This document shows positions 51,487 through 60,203 of a DNA stretch of 64,000 nt, piece after piece. A program made the translations under genes and the position numbers. Origin of the DNA: Streptomyces violaceorubidus (GTDB lineage Bacteria > Actinomycetota > Actinomycetes > Streptomycetales > Streptomycetaceae); contig NZ_JODM01000018.1 in assembly GCF_000717995.1 (NCBI RefSeq), forward strand, positions 114,126 through 178,125, written 5' to 3'. Position 1 is the first letter of the stretch. Each line of letters opens with the position of its first letter. The notes beneath the pieces are model-generated. The model was not told the DNA's origin and did not search any database. It was given only the letters and a program-made list of their open reading frames with translations.

Positions 51487-54400
51487 CTACTCCTGCTCGG
51501 GCAGCGGTTCCTCCACCACCGCCGTCTGCAGCAGGGCCGCCTTGTTCCGGGCGATGTGCAGGGCCCGTCCCGGCGGCAGGGTGCGCGGCTTGACGTTGCC
51601 GAACACATAGCCCTCGGTGGGCGGGCAGGACATGAGCAGGCCCGGGGTGTTGACCTCGATCAGGCGACGCAGCAACTGGTCGCCCTGGGCGCGGCCGGCG
51701 CCGGTGGCGGAACGGGCGACCACGACGTGCAGGCCCACCTCGTGGCCGAGCGCCAGGAACTCGAAGAGCGGCGCGAACGGATGGTCGAAGGCGTTGCTGC
51801 CGCCCAGCATGTCGTAGTCGTCGACCAGGACGAAGAGCCGCGGCCCCGACCACCAGTCCGCCTGCCGCATCCGGGCAGGACTGATGTCCTCTCCCGGCAG
51901 TCGCGTCTGCAGCGCCTGCTGGGAGCCGCCCACCAGTTCCCCCAGGGCGGACAGGGACACCGCGTGCCCCAGTCGGTACTCCTCCGGCACACTCTCCACC
52001 AGCTCGCGCCGGTAGTCGACCACCAGGATCCGGGCCTCCTGCGGGGTGTACCTGGCGGTGATCGCGGACGTCACCAGCTTCAGCAGGTTCGTCTTGCCAC
52101 TCTCGGTGTCACCGACGGCGATCAGGTGCGGGGTCCGTGCGAAGTCGTGCCAGACGGGGGAGAGCGTCTCCTCGTCCAGGCCCAGCGGCATCCGCAGACC
52201 GGTGGCGCCCTCGGGCGCGGGCAGGTCGGCCACGGGAAGCCGGTGGGGCAGCATGCGCACGACGGGTGCGCCGGGGCCGTCCCAGCGGGCGGCGACCCGC
52301 TCGACCAGGTCCGCGACGCCCTCGGTGAGGTCGTCCGCGGAGGAACTGCCGTCGACGCGGGGCAGTGCCGACAGGAAGTGCAGCTTGCCCTCGACCGTGA
52401 GTCCGCGGCCGGGGACGCGCGGCACCAGCGCCGCCCGCCGCACGTCGATCACCGAGTCCATGTTGTCGCCGAGCTTGAGTTCGAGGCGGGTGGCGATCTG
52501 GTCGCGCACCTGCGTGGTCATCTCCATCCACCGGGCCGTCGCGACGACCAGGTGGACGCCGTAGTTCAGGCCGCGGGCCGCGAACTGGTTGAACGTCGGC
52601 ACCATGTGGTCGAAGTCCTGGCGCAGGGTCTGCCACCCGTCGACCACGAGGAAGACGTCGCCGTGAGGTTCCTCCGCGAACTCGCCGGCCGCGCGGCGCC
52701 GCCGGTAGGTCGCCATCGAGTCGATGTTGTGGTCCAGGAAGAACTGCTCCCGGTGATTGAGGACCGCGGTGACCTCGGCGACGGTCCGGCTGATGCGCTC
52801 GCTGTCCAGCCGGGAGGCGACGCCGCCCACGTGCGGCAGCCCGGACAGGCCGGAGAGCGTACCGCCGCCGAAGTCCAGGCAGTAGAACTGGACCTCGCGC
52901 GGGGTGTGGGTGAGGGCCAGCGCGGCGATGAGGGTGCGCAGCAGCGTGGACTTGCCGCTCTGCGAACCACCTGCGATGCCTACGTGGCCCTCCGCGCCGG
53001 ACAGGTCGACCACGAGCGGGTCACGGCGTTGCTCGAAAGGCTTGTCGACCAGGCCGACCGGTGCCTTCAGCCGGCCCGCGCCGGCCCACGACGACGCCGC
53101 GTACCCGCGCCCCGGGACGGGGCCGAGCGCCGGCAGCAGCGCGTCGAGGGGGGTCGGCTCGTCGAGCGGGGGCAGCCACACCTGGTGCGCCGACGGCCCG
53201 GCGTCGCGCAGCCGGTCCAGCGCCACCGAGAGCAGGGTGTCGCCGTTGTCCTGCTCCTCCTCGGCGACCGGCTCCGGCGCGGCCGGCTGCACCGTGCGCG
53301 GCACCACGTACCCCGAAGTCCAGGGCACCACCTGGCTGGCCACCCGCGCCTGGGCGCCGGCTCCGCCCCGCCTGCGGTACTCGCCCGAGACGTAGGCCGC
53401 CCGGAATCGGGTCAGGGCCTCCACACCGCTCTTGAGATAGCCGCTGCCGGGCTGCGAGGGGAGCTGGTAGGCGTCGGGCACCCCCAGCACACCGCGGCTC
53501 TCCATGGCCGAGAAGGTACGCAGGCCGATCCGGTACGACAGATGGCTCTCCAACTGGTGCATGCGCCCCTCGTCCAGGCGCTGCGAGGCCAGTAGCAGAT
53601 GGACGCCCAACGAGCGCCCCAGTCGGCCGATCATCACGAACAGCTCCATGAACTCGCGGTGTGCCGAAAGGAGTTCACTGAACTCGTCGACCACGACGAA
53701 CAGGCTTGGCAGCGGGGCCAGTTCCGCGCCCGCGGCACGCGCCTTCTCGTACTCCAGGGCCGAGGAGTAGTTGCCGGCCGCCCGCAACAGCTCCTGGCGG
53801 CGGATCAACTCCCCGTGCAGGGCGTCCTGCATGCGGGCGACGAGTGCCACCTCGTCCGACAGGTTGGTGATCACGGCCGAGGTGTGCGGCAGTTCGTCCA
53901 GGCCCAGGAAGGTCGCCCCGCCCTTGAAGTCCACCAGGACGAAGTTCAGGGTTTCCGAGGAGTTCGTCAGGGCCAGGCCCAGCACCAGGGTCCGCAGCAG
54001 CTCGCTCTTGCCCGAGCCGGTGGCGCCGATCAGCATCCCGTGCGGACCCATGCCGCCCTGCGCGGACTCCTTGATGTCCAGTTCCACCGGCAGCCCGTCG
54101 GCGCCGACCGCGACGGGCACCCGCAGCCTCGACGCCCCCCGCGCCCGCTCCCACAGGGTCTGCGGATCGTGCCGGTGGAGGTCGCCGATGCCGAGCAGCG
54201 TGGTCAGCTCGGTGTCCGAGTCCAGCGGCTCGGCGGCCGAAGCCGACAGCCGCATGCGGTACGGCGCGACCATCCTGGCCAGCGCCTCGGCCGCGACCGG
54301 ACCGAGCGCGTCGGGCCTGCCCAGGTCCGTCGTCTGCTCCTTGCGGGCGCGGTCGGTGCGCACCAGCGCGACCCGCTCGGGCGTGACGTCGAGCCGGAGC

Positions 54401-55470
54401 GTACTGCGCCCCGGCCGCCACTGGAGGGTGTCGGCCAGGTCGATGACCACCGCGTTGCGGAAACCCTGGCCGTCCATGCGGTGGCCCGAAGGCACGGTGA
54501 CCCCGTCCAGGACGACGACCGCGTAGGGCTCCTCACGTCCGGGCGGCGTCTCCGGGTCGAAGGCGGGGCGCTCGCCGAACTCGGCACCCAGCAGGTCCTC
54601 CAGGTCGCTGAACGCGGACGTCACCATCCTCGCCGGACCGGCCCCGTCCTCCTCCTGCGGGTGCTGGCCGTGCGGCAGCCACTTCACCCACTCCCAGGCC
54701 GGCCGGTGCTCGTCGGCGGTGCACACGACGATCCACATCTCCTCCGGGGCGTGGAAGACGGCCAGCTGCGCCAGCATCGCGCGCACCAGGTCCCGCCGTG
54801 CGTCCGCGTCACCCCGCATCAGCACCCTCGACCAGGAACGCAGGTAGACGGCGACCGGCTGATCGGGCACCGTGCTGTAGGCACGGATGAACCGTCGCAG
54901 CGCATGGGCCGCGAGCGGGTCGAGGTCCTCGACCGGCTTGGTGGACAGCGGGGTCAGCTTCATCGCCAGCTGCTGGTCGCCGACGGCCATCCGGACCTCG
55001 GCGAAGTCCTCGTCCTTGACACGGCGTTCCCACAGCCGGGTGGTGCGCACCAGGGCGCGCAGTGCCGCCGGGTCCGGATGACGCCAGGCGAGCGCCAGCT
55101 GCTGCTCGATCACCGCGCGCCGGATCTGTTTGCGTATCTGCCCCAGATACCTCAGATAGTCCCGCCGTTCACCTCGCAGCCGCTGCTTGCGTTCGCTGGT
55201 GCGCCGCATGAACTGGCCGATGATCATGGCGGCGGACGCCAGCAGCATCAGACCCAGCGACAGGTAGACGAAGACACCGTTCGACCCGCCCGGACGCAGG
55301 AAGATCAGCATCATGGACAGGGACATCATCGCCATCGGCGCGTAGGTCCACACCGCGGAGTTGTCCGGGACCGTCTCCGCGAGGACCGGAGGTTCCTGGA
55401 GGCTCAACTCCCCCTGGGGCATGTCCGGTCCACGACGACGCGCGGGACGACGAAAAAGCACGGAACTCAA
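51487..55470 (-). CDS. eccC: EccC, FtsK/SpoIIIE-type ATPase of the type VII secretion system
   Basis: A 1327-residue motor. TTG 55470 is chosen because GAAGGAG lies 8 nt upstream; an overlapping ATG is closed by a stop two codons later, and a GTG three codons on is possible. Two N-terminal membrane helices (about 42-80) precede the EccC-specific domain and three ATPase domains with Walker A GATGSGKSE (Lys488), GGSQSGKST (Lys840) and GDTESGKTN (Lys1126). Walker B stretches are VVVDEFSELL, LVVDGWQTL and VLVDDYDML. All three P-loops look intact. Single-chain EccC of this length is normal outside the split mycobacterial ESX-1. It is transcribed opposite to the rest of the locus and divergent from eccD. 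Confidence 0.97.
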   Translation of the reverse strand: MSSVLFRRPARRRGPDMPQGELSLQEPPVLAETVPDNSAVWTYAPMAMMSLSMMLIFLRPGGSNGVFVYLSLGLMLLASAAMIIGQFMRRTSERKQRLRGERRDYLRYLGQIRKQIRRAVIEQQLALAWRHPDPAALRALVRTTRLWERRVKDEDFAEVRMAVGDQQLAMKLTPLSTKPVEDLDPLAAHALRRFIRAYSTVPDQPVAVYLRSWSRVLMRGDADARRDLVRAMLAQLAVFHAPEEMWIVVCTADEHRPAWEWVKWLPHGQHPQEEDGAGPARMVTSAFSDLEDLLGAEFGERPAFDPETPPGREEPYAVVVLDGVTVPSGHRMDGQGFRNAVVIDLADTLQWRPGRSTLRLDVTPERVALVRTDRARKEQTTDLGRPDALGPVAAEALARMVAPYRMRLSASAAEPLDSDTELTTLLGIGDLHRHDPQTLWERARGASRLRVPVAVGADGLPVELDIKESAQGGMGPHGMLIGATGSGKSELLRTLVLGLALTNSSETLNFVLVDFKGGATFLGLDELPHTSAVITNLSDEVALVARMQDALHGELIRRQELLRAAGNYSSALEYEKARAAGAELAPLPSLFVVVDEFSELLSAHREFMELFVMIGRLGRSLGVHLLLASQRLDEGRMHQLESHLSYRIGLRTFSAMESRGVLGVPDAYQLPSQPGSGYLKSGVEALTRFRAAYVSGEYRRRGGAGAQARVASQVVPWTSGYVVPRTVQPAAPEPVAEEEQDNGDTLLSVALDRLRDAGPSAHQVWLPPLDEPTPLDALLPALGPVPGRGYAASSWAGAGRLKAPVGLVDKPFEQRRDPLVVDLSGAEGHVGIAGGSQSGKSTLLRTLIAALALTHTPREVQFYCLDFGGGTLSGLSGLPHVGGVASRLDSERISRTVAEVTAVLNHREQFFLDHNIDSMATYRRRRAAGEFAEEPHGDVFLVVDGWQTLRQDFDHMVPTFNQFAARGLNYGVHLVVATARWMEMTTQVRDQIATRLELKLGDNMDSVIDVRRAALVPRVPGRGLTVEGKLHFLSALPRVDGSSSADDLTEGVADLVERVAARWDGPGAPVVRMLPHRLPVADLPAPEGATGLRMPLGLDEETLSPVWHDFARTPHLIAVGDTESGKTNLLKLVTSAITARYTPQEARILVVDYRRELVESVPEEYRLGHAVSLSALGELVGGSQQALQTRLPGEDISPARMRQADWWSGPRLFVLVDDYDMLGGSNAFDHPFAPLFEFLALGHEVGLHVVVARSATGAGRAQGDQLLRRLIEVNTPGLLMSCPPTEGYVFGNVKPRTLPPGRALHIARNKAALLQTAVVEEPLPEQE

Positions 55471-55684
55471 CGCATCGGCTCCTTCGGGCGGCAGCCAGTG
55501 AGGTGTCACCGGGCCCGTTGGCGGGAGAAGCGGGGCCGTGAGAACAGCCCGGCGGACGGAGGTACCCTGCACACGATAGACGGATGAACACCTCAGCGAA
55601 TAACACACACCCGTGTTGACAGGTGTCTCCCACCCGCACGACCATCCGCCCTGAACACCTTGCGCGAAAGCGAACGTGCCGACC
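55471..55684. promoter_or_regulatory. Divergent eccC/eccD promoter region
   Basis: A consensus TTGACA (55616-55621) faces eccD but its -10 (near GACCAT) is poor. The box sits inside an inverted repeat ACACC-N10-GGTGT (55608-55627), and two more AGGTGT/ACACCT copies lie nearby (55511-55516 and 55589-55594). This suggests a regulated promoter for an unknown factor. Confidence 0.4.
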
Positions 55685-57085
55685 ATGAGCGACACCTCGG
55701 TGGCCAGCCTGTGCCGCCTCACCGTCCGGGCGCCCTCCAGGACGATCGACCTAGCCGTCCCGGTGGACGTTCCGGTGGCCGACCTCCTCCCCACCGTGCT
55801 CCGGTACTGCGTGGAGGGCATGGAGGAGGAGGGCCTCGACCACGGCGGCTGGGTAATCCAGCGCCTGGGCGGCCCCGCCCTCGACGAGGAGGCCACCCTG
55901 GAGGCCCTCGACCTGCACGACGGCGAGGTCCTCCACCTGCGCCCCCGGTCCGAGGAGATGCCCGAGGTCCGCCTCGACGACCTCGTCCAGGGCATCGCCG
56001 ACGTCACCCGGGACCGGCTCCACGCCTGGACCGCTGACCGCAGCCGGCAACTCCTGCGCGGCTTCCTGGTCTGCGTCCTGCTCATCGCGCTGGGCGTACT
56101 CGCCTGGCCCGGCGGCCCCGTCGCGCCCCGCGCGGCCGCCGCGGGCGTCACCGGTCTGCTGCTGCTCGCCGGAGCGGCCACGGCGGCCCGCGCCCTCGGC
56201 GACGGTGGCACCGCGGGCGCCCTCGGCGTCATGGCGGTCCCCGCGCTGTCGCTGGCGGGCTGGCTGCTGCCCGACGGCCAGATCGAGGGCCCGAACGCCT
56301 ACCACGTGCTGGGGGCAAGGCTGTTGGCCGCCGGCGCCGCGGGAGCGGGCGCTGCCGTACTCGCCCTCGCCGCCGTCGCCCTCTACCCCCCGCTCTTCCT
56401 CGCCACCGCGGTGGTGTGCGTGGCCGCCGCCGTCTCCGGGGCGCTGATGAGCGTCTTCGACGTCCCCGTGGACAAGGCCGCCTGCGCGGTCTGCGCCTTC
56501 CTGGTGGTTGTCGGCGGCTTCGTCCCCGCCATGGCCTTCAAACTCGCCGGCATGCGAATGCCGCCGCTGCCGAACAACCCCGGGCAGCTCCAGGAGGGCA
56601 TCGACCCGTACGACGGCCCCGAGGTGGCCACGCGCACGGAGCTGGCCAGCGGCTGGATGATCGCCCTGTACGGCGCGATCGGCGTCGTGTGCGCCGGATG
56701 CCTGGTTCCACTGGTGCACCGCCCCAGTCTCCCCGAGGTGCTGATCGCCGTCGTGCTGTCCCTGGTCCTGCTCCTGCACGGACGCGGCATGGTCAACGTG
56801 TGGCAGCGGCTGGTCCTGGTCGTCCCCGGCGCCATGGGAGCGGCCCTCGTCCTCGTGGGCGCCGGCGCCCACCTCGCGCCCGGCGACCGGCCGCTGTTCG
56901 TCGCCGGACTGCTGGGCCTGGCCGCGCTCCTGGCCGTCGTCACCTGGACCGTCCCCGGACGCCGGATGCTGCCCTACTGGGGCCGCGCCGCCGAACTGCT
57001 CCAGTCCGCGCTGGCGATCAGCCTGCTGCCGCTCACCCTGTGGGCCGTCGGGGTGTTCGGCGAACTGCGCGCCATCTCCGGCTGA
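55685..57085 (+). CDS. eccD: EccD, type VII secretion channel protein
   Basis: A 466-residue membrane protein. An N-terminal ubiquitin-like (YukD) domain (about 8-95, CRLTVRAPSRTIDLAVP) is followed by about eleven membrane helices, as in mycobacterial EccD, which lines the inner-membrane complex. ATG 55685 is used; an in-frame GTG at 55676, with GAAAG upstream, is an equally possible start. EccB follows after 48 bp, so they are co-transcribed. Confidence 0.93.
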   Translation: MSDTSVASLCRLTVRAPSRTIDLAVPVDVPVADLLPTVLRYCVEGMEEEGLDHGGWVIQRLGGPALDEEATLEALDLHDGEVLHLRPRSEEMPEVRLDDLVQGIADVTRDRLHAWTADRSRQLLRGFLVCVLLIALGVLAWPGGPVAPRAAAAGVTGLLLLAGAATAARALGDGGTAGALGVMAVPALSLAGWLLPDGQIEGPNAYHVLGARLLAAGAAGAGAAVLALAAVALYPPLFLATAVVCVAAAVSGALMSVFDVPVDKAACAVCAFLVVVGGFVPAMAFKLAGMRMPPLPNNPGQLQEGIDPYDGPEVATRTELASGWMIALYGAIGVVCAGCLVPLVHRPSLPEVLIAVVLSLVLLLHGRGMVNVWQRLVLVVPGAMGAALVLVGAGAHLAPGDRPLFVAGLLGLAALLAVVTWTVPGRRMLPYWGRAAELLQSALAISLLPLTLWAVGVFGELRAISG

Positions 57086-57133
57086 CCGCGCCCCATGCCG
57101 ATTCCGAAGAAAGCCGCGAGGTAGGCCACCACC

Positions 57134-58597
57134 ATGCAGTCGAAGCGCGACCAGGTCCAGGCGCACGGGTTCATCATGAGCCGGCTGACGGCCGGCATGC
57201 TCCTCGCCGAACCCGACGCCCCGGAGACCCCGCTGGGCCGGACCACCCGCGGGGTGTTCATCGGGGTGCTCATCACGGTGCTCATCGCCGCCGGCGCCGT
57301 GGTCTACGGACTGATCTCACCCGGGGGCAAGACCTCGTGGAAGACACCGGGCACCCTCGTCGTGAACAAGGAGACGGGCGCCCGCTACCTCTACGTGGAG
57401 GACCGGCTCAGGCCGGTGCGCAACTACGCCTCCGCACGGCTGATCGCCGGTGACAAGCTCACCACCTCCACCGTCGCCACCGCCTCCCTCGACGGCACGC
57501 CCGTGGGCCGGCCCATCGGTATCCCCGGCGCCCCCGAGGCTCTCCCGCGGGCCGGCAACCTGGACCGTGACACGTGGTTGGTCTGTTCGACGGTCGGTGC
57601 CCGGGCCTCGGACTCCCGCACCACGCTGGTGGCCGGATCCCCCGTCGGGGGCACCGCGTTCGGCACCGGGGAGGCGTTCGTCGCGAAGGGCCCCGACCGT
57701 ACGACCTACCTCGTCTGGCAGGGCAGCCGGCTCCGTCTGGACAAGGACTCCGGGGCCGCCGTTTCCCTCGGCTACGGGTCCGTGACCCCCCGGCCGGTCT
57801 CCGCGGCCTTCCTGGACGCGCTGGTCGCCGGTCCGGACCTGGTGGCCCCCGAGGTACCGGGCCGCGGTGGCGCGGGCCCCTCGCTGGACGGCGGCGCCGG
57901 CGCCATCGGCCAGGTGTTCCAGGCCGCGGTGCCCGGCTCCGACGAGCACCCCTACTACCTGCTGCGCAAGGAGGGCCTGGTGCCGGTGACCGCCACGCAG
58001 GCCGCGCTCGTCCTCGGCGATCCGAAGACCCGGCAGAAGGCGTACGCCGGACGGACCCCGCGCGCCGCGGTGTTGAGCGCCGACGCGCTCAAGCAGCACC
58101 TGGCACCGGGCGCGGAGGGCCGCGCCCCGGTCCCCGGAGGCCTGCCGGCCGAGCCCCCGAAGCCTGCCGCCGTCGGCCCGGGCGAGTCCGCCTGCGCGGG
58201 GGTGGAACCCGGCGACGACGGCACGAAGGTGACCACGCTGCGGGTGGCGACGGACGAACTGACCCCCGTGGCCCAGCCGTCGGTCGACGCCGCACCGGCC
58301 TGCCTGCGGGTGGACGAGGTCGTGGTGCGGCCCGGCCGCGCGGCGCTGGTGCGTGCCCTGGGCGCCGGCGGCACCACCATGGGCACCACGACCTACCTGG
58401 TCGACGACACCGGTACGAAGTTTCGTGTCCCGACGGCCAAGGCGCTCGGCGCCCTCGGTTACGGCGAGGGCGACGCCACGGCCCTGCCCTCGCCCCTGCT
58501 CTCGATGCTGCCCACGGGGCCCGCCCTGGACCCGGACGCGGCGTCAGGCGCCGCGCGGCCCACGGTGCAGACGCAGTGCCCGCAGCCGCGTGGCTGA
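57134..58597 (+). CDS. eccB: EccB, type VII secretion protein
   Basis: A 487-residue protein starting MQSKRDQVQAHGFIMSRLTA, the conserved EccB opening. One membrane helix (about 38-60, GVFIGVLITVLIAAGAVVYG) and a large extracytoplasmic domain rich in beta strands, with conserved Cys pairs, fit the family. It should connect the inner-membrane complex outward. It is the last core component in this direction; no EccE was recognised in the window. Confidence 0.96.
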   Translation: MQSKRDQVQAHGFIMSRLTAGMLLAEPDAPETPLGRTTRGVFIGVLITVLIAAGAVVYGLISPGGKTSWKTPGTLVVNKETGARYLYVEDRLRPVRNYASARLIAGDKLTTSTVATASLDGTPVGRPIGIPGAPEALPRAGNLDRDTWLVCSTVGARASDSRTTLVAGSPVGGTAFGTGEAFVAKGPDRTTYLVWQGSRLRLDKDSGAAVSLGYGSVTPRPVSAAFLDALVAGPDLVAPEVPGRGGAGPSLDGGAGAIGQVFQAAVPGSDEHPYYLLRKEGLVPVTATQAALVLGDPKTRQKAYAGRTPRAAVLSADALKQHLAPGAEGRAPVPGGLPAEPPKPAAVGPGESACAGVEPGDDGTKVTTLRVATDELTPVAQPSVDAAPACLRVDEVVVRPGRAALVRALGAGGTTMGTTTYLVDDTGTKFRVPTAKALGALGYGEGDATALPSPLLSMLPTGPALDPDAASGAARPTVQTQCPQPRG

Positions 58598-58705
58598 GGC
58601 GCGGCAGCGCTGAACAGGCAGATCCGCATGTGACTTTGAGAGCGGCCGGATACTTCACACGTCAAGCGGTACGGTAGTCGTGTAAGAACACTGTCGCCGC
58701 TCTGT

Positions 58706-58739
58706 CGTGGGGGCACATGTATTCCTGGGTGCCCCCACG
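58706..58739 (+). terminator. Hairpin in the eccB-esx gap
   Basis: A perfect 11-bp stem CGTGGGGGCAC / GTGCCCCCACG with a 12-nt loop lies 109 bp after eccB and 90 bp before the first esx gene, without a following T-run. It could end the eccDB transcript or be a leader element of the esx transcript. Confidence 0.65.
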
Positions 58740-58828
58740 GAGCGTCGACACAGCTCCGCAGCACACACCATCCACCAACGAGCGCCGAGGCAGTGCGCAC
58801 TCCTCGACGCAGTACACGGGAGGCTGAC

Positions 58829-59170
58829 ATGGCCGGCGATCTCCGCGCAGCGGATTCACAGGCGACACGCAACGGCATCACGGCCCTGGAGGCCGCGAAG
58901 CAGGGAATCACCAGGTCCCGCCAAGACGTGGAAGCCACCAAGGCCAACCTTGCCACGGGCTACCAGGGCAGTGACGGCCACGCCTTCACCCAGCTCGTCG
59001 CGCAGTGGGAGGGACAGTGCGACATCATCCTCAAGAGCCTGGAGGAAATGATCGACGCCCTGAACACCAACGATCAGGAAGTCAACAAGAACCAGCAGCA
59101 GGCGAACGACGCCATCAGGAACGCCTCTCAGAAGACGGGCGCCGCCTTCAGCGCCCTGATGGGTGCCTGA
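58829..59170 (+). CDS. Esx-like (WXG100) protein with YQG in place of WXG
   Basis: A 113-residue helical-hairpin protein. ATG 58829 has GGGAGG at good spacing. The two helices flank Tyr45-Gln46-Gly47, where the family has Trp-x-Gly. The C-terminal half, rich in Asn and Gln (NDQEVNKNQQQANDAIRNAS), ends QKTGAAFSALMGA. No YxxxD/E export signal is visible, as expected for the partner lacking the signal in an Esx heterodimer. It most likely pairs with the protein at 59249. A similar C-terminal motif (DAI/EAI..AS.KTG) occurs in the protein at 63481. Confidence 0.88.
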   Translation: MAGDLRAADSQATRNGITALEAAKQGITRSRQDVEATKANLATGYQGSDGHAFTQLVAQWEGQCDIILKSLEEMIDALNTNDQEVNKNQQQANDAIRNASQKTGAAFSALMGA

Positions 59171-59248
59171 CCTCCGGCCAGACGCTCCGTACGGCACCGC
59201 TCACCGCACCACTGAATCACACCCCCTCCCGAACACCACGAGGTCGCA

Positions 59249-59569
59249 ATGCCATCATTTGAAGACGGCCAGATCCATGTCGACTACGCGCACATGGACA
59301 ACGGGGCCGATGACCTGATCCAGCAGACCAAAGCCATCGACCAGACCCTCACCAACCTCGACGCGGAGCTGGGCGCGCTGAGGGAGTACTGGTCGGGTCA
59401 GGATAAGCAGGCGTACACCGTCTGCCAGACGAAGTGGAACGGCGCGGTAAACGCGATGGAGAGGCTGCTCGCGGACTACTCGCAGCTCCTCACGGACGCG
59501 TCTGGGACCTACCACTACACGGAGCAGTCGCTGGCCCAGCTGTGGGAGGGCATCAAGGTCCAGGGCTGA
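59249..59569 (+). CDS. Esx-like WXG100 protein with export motif
   Basis: A 106-residue WXG100 protein with Trp48-Ser49-Gly50 in the turn and a Tyr88-xxx-Glu92 (YHYTE) C-terminal export motif. ATG 59249 follows GAGG. It is likely the signal-bearing half of an Esx heterodimer with the protein encoded 78 bp upstream, exported by the EccBCD machine. A hairpin closes the unit 15 bp downstream. Confidence 0.93.
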   Translation: MPSFEDGQIHVDYAHMDNGADDLIQQTKAIDQTLTNLDAELGALREYWSGQDKQAYTVCQTKWNGAVNAMERLLADYSQLLTDASGTYHYTEQSLAQLWEGIKVQG

Positions 59570-59583
59570 CCGGCGTGCTCAAC

Positions 59584-59615
59584 GGGCCGGACTGGCTGCC
59601 CAGGCAGTCCGGCCC
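59584..59615 (+). terminator. Terminator after the esx pair
   Basis: An 11-bp perfect stem GGGCCGGACTG / CAGTCCGGCCC with a 10-nt loop begins 15 bp after the second esx stop. With the hairpin at 58706 it bounds the two-gene esx unit. Confidence 0.75.
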
Positions 59616-59666
59616 CCGGCACGCCCCATACGTTGTACAGCGTTCCGTCACTTCTGGAGGGTCCAC

Positions 59667-60134
59667 ATGGGGAACCTTTCGCACCTCGACACTCAGTCGC
59701 TGCAGGCGTTCGTCGACAACGACATCAAGGACTTCTTGACGAAGACGGAGGAGATCCGCAGGGACAAGGACTCCGGCGACACCAAGTACCCGGTCAGGGC
59801 CTTGAAGAGCCTGGTCGACGGCCAGGCCACGCCCCAGACGATCGGGCAGAACCAGATCCTGGCCCTCGGCCCGATGGTCAACGACGACACCACCCACGGG
59901 AAGGGCCTGATCGAGGCATTGAAGAAGGCGGCGGGTTCGATCGACGAGATCCTGGAACGGCAGGTGAGGATCTTCCAGGACATCGACCGGGACTTCCGGC
60001 AGACGCTGAAACACATGACGTCGGCCCAGGAAGACAACCTCACCAAGATCGAAGCGGCGAAGCTGCTGGAGCTGCTGGAGGACGTCGACAACGACATGGG
60101 TCCGACCAAGCAGGACACGACCACCAAAATCTGA
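59667..60134 (+). CDS. ESX-locus helical protein of unknown function
   Basis: A 155-residue, highly charged and almost entirely helical protein (MGNLSHLDTQSLQAFVDNDI at the start). ATG 59667 has a strong GGAGG. It has the look of an Esp-like ESX-associated substrate or chaperone, with coiled-coil potential at about 80-145 (SIDEILERQVRIFQDIDRDF and EAAKLLELLEDVDNDM). There is no signal peptide or WXG motif. It begins a new unit after the esx terminator and precedes the 918-residue protein. Confidence 0.8.
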   Translation: MGNLSHLDTQSLQAFVDNDIKDFLTKTEEIRRDKDSGDTKYPVRALKSLVDGQATPQTIGQNQILALGPMVNDDTTHGKGLIEALKKAAGSIDEILERQVRIFQDIDRDFRQTLKHMTSAQEDNLTKIEAAKLLELLEDVDNDMGPTKQDTTTKI

Positions 60135-60203
60135 GGGACAGTCCGCAGCCCGCCCTCTCCTCTCCGTTTGCCGTCCCCCATCTTCCCCTAGCGGAGCGCG
60201 TAC

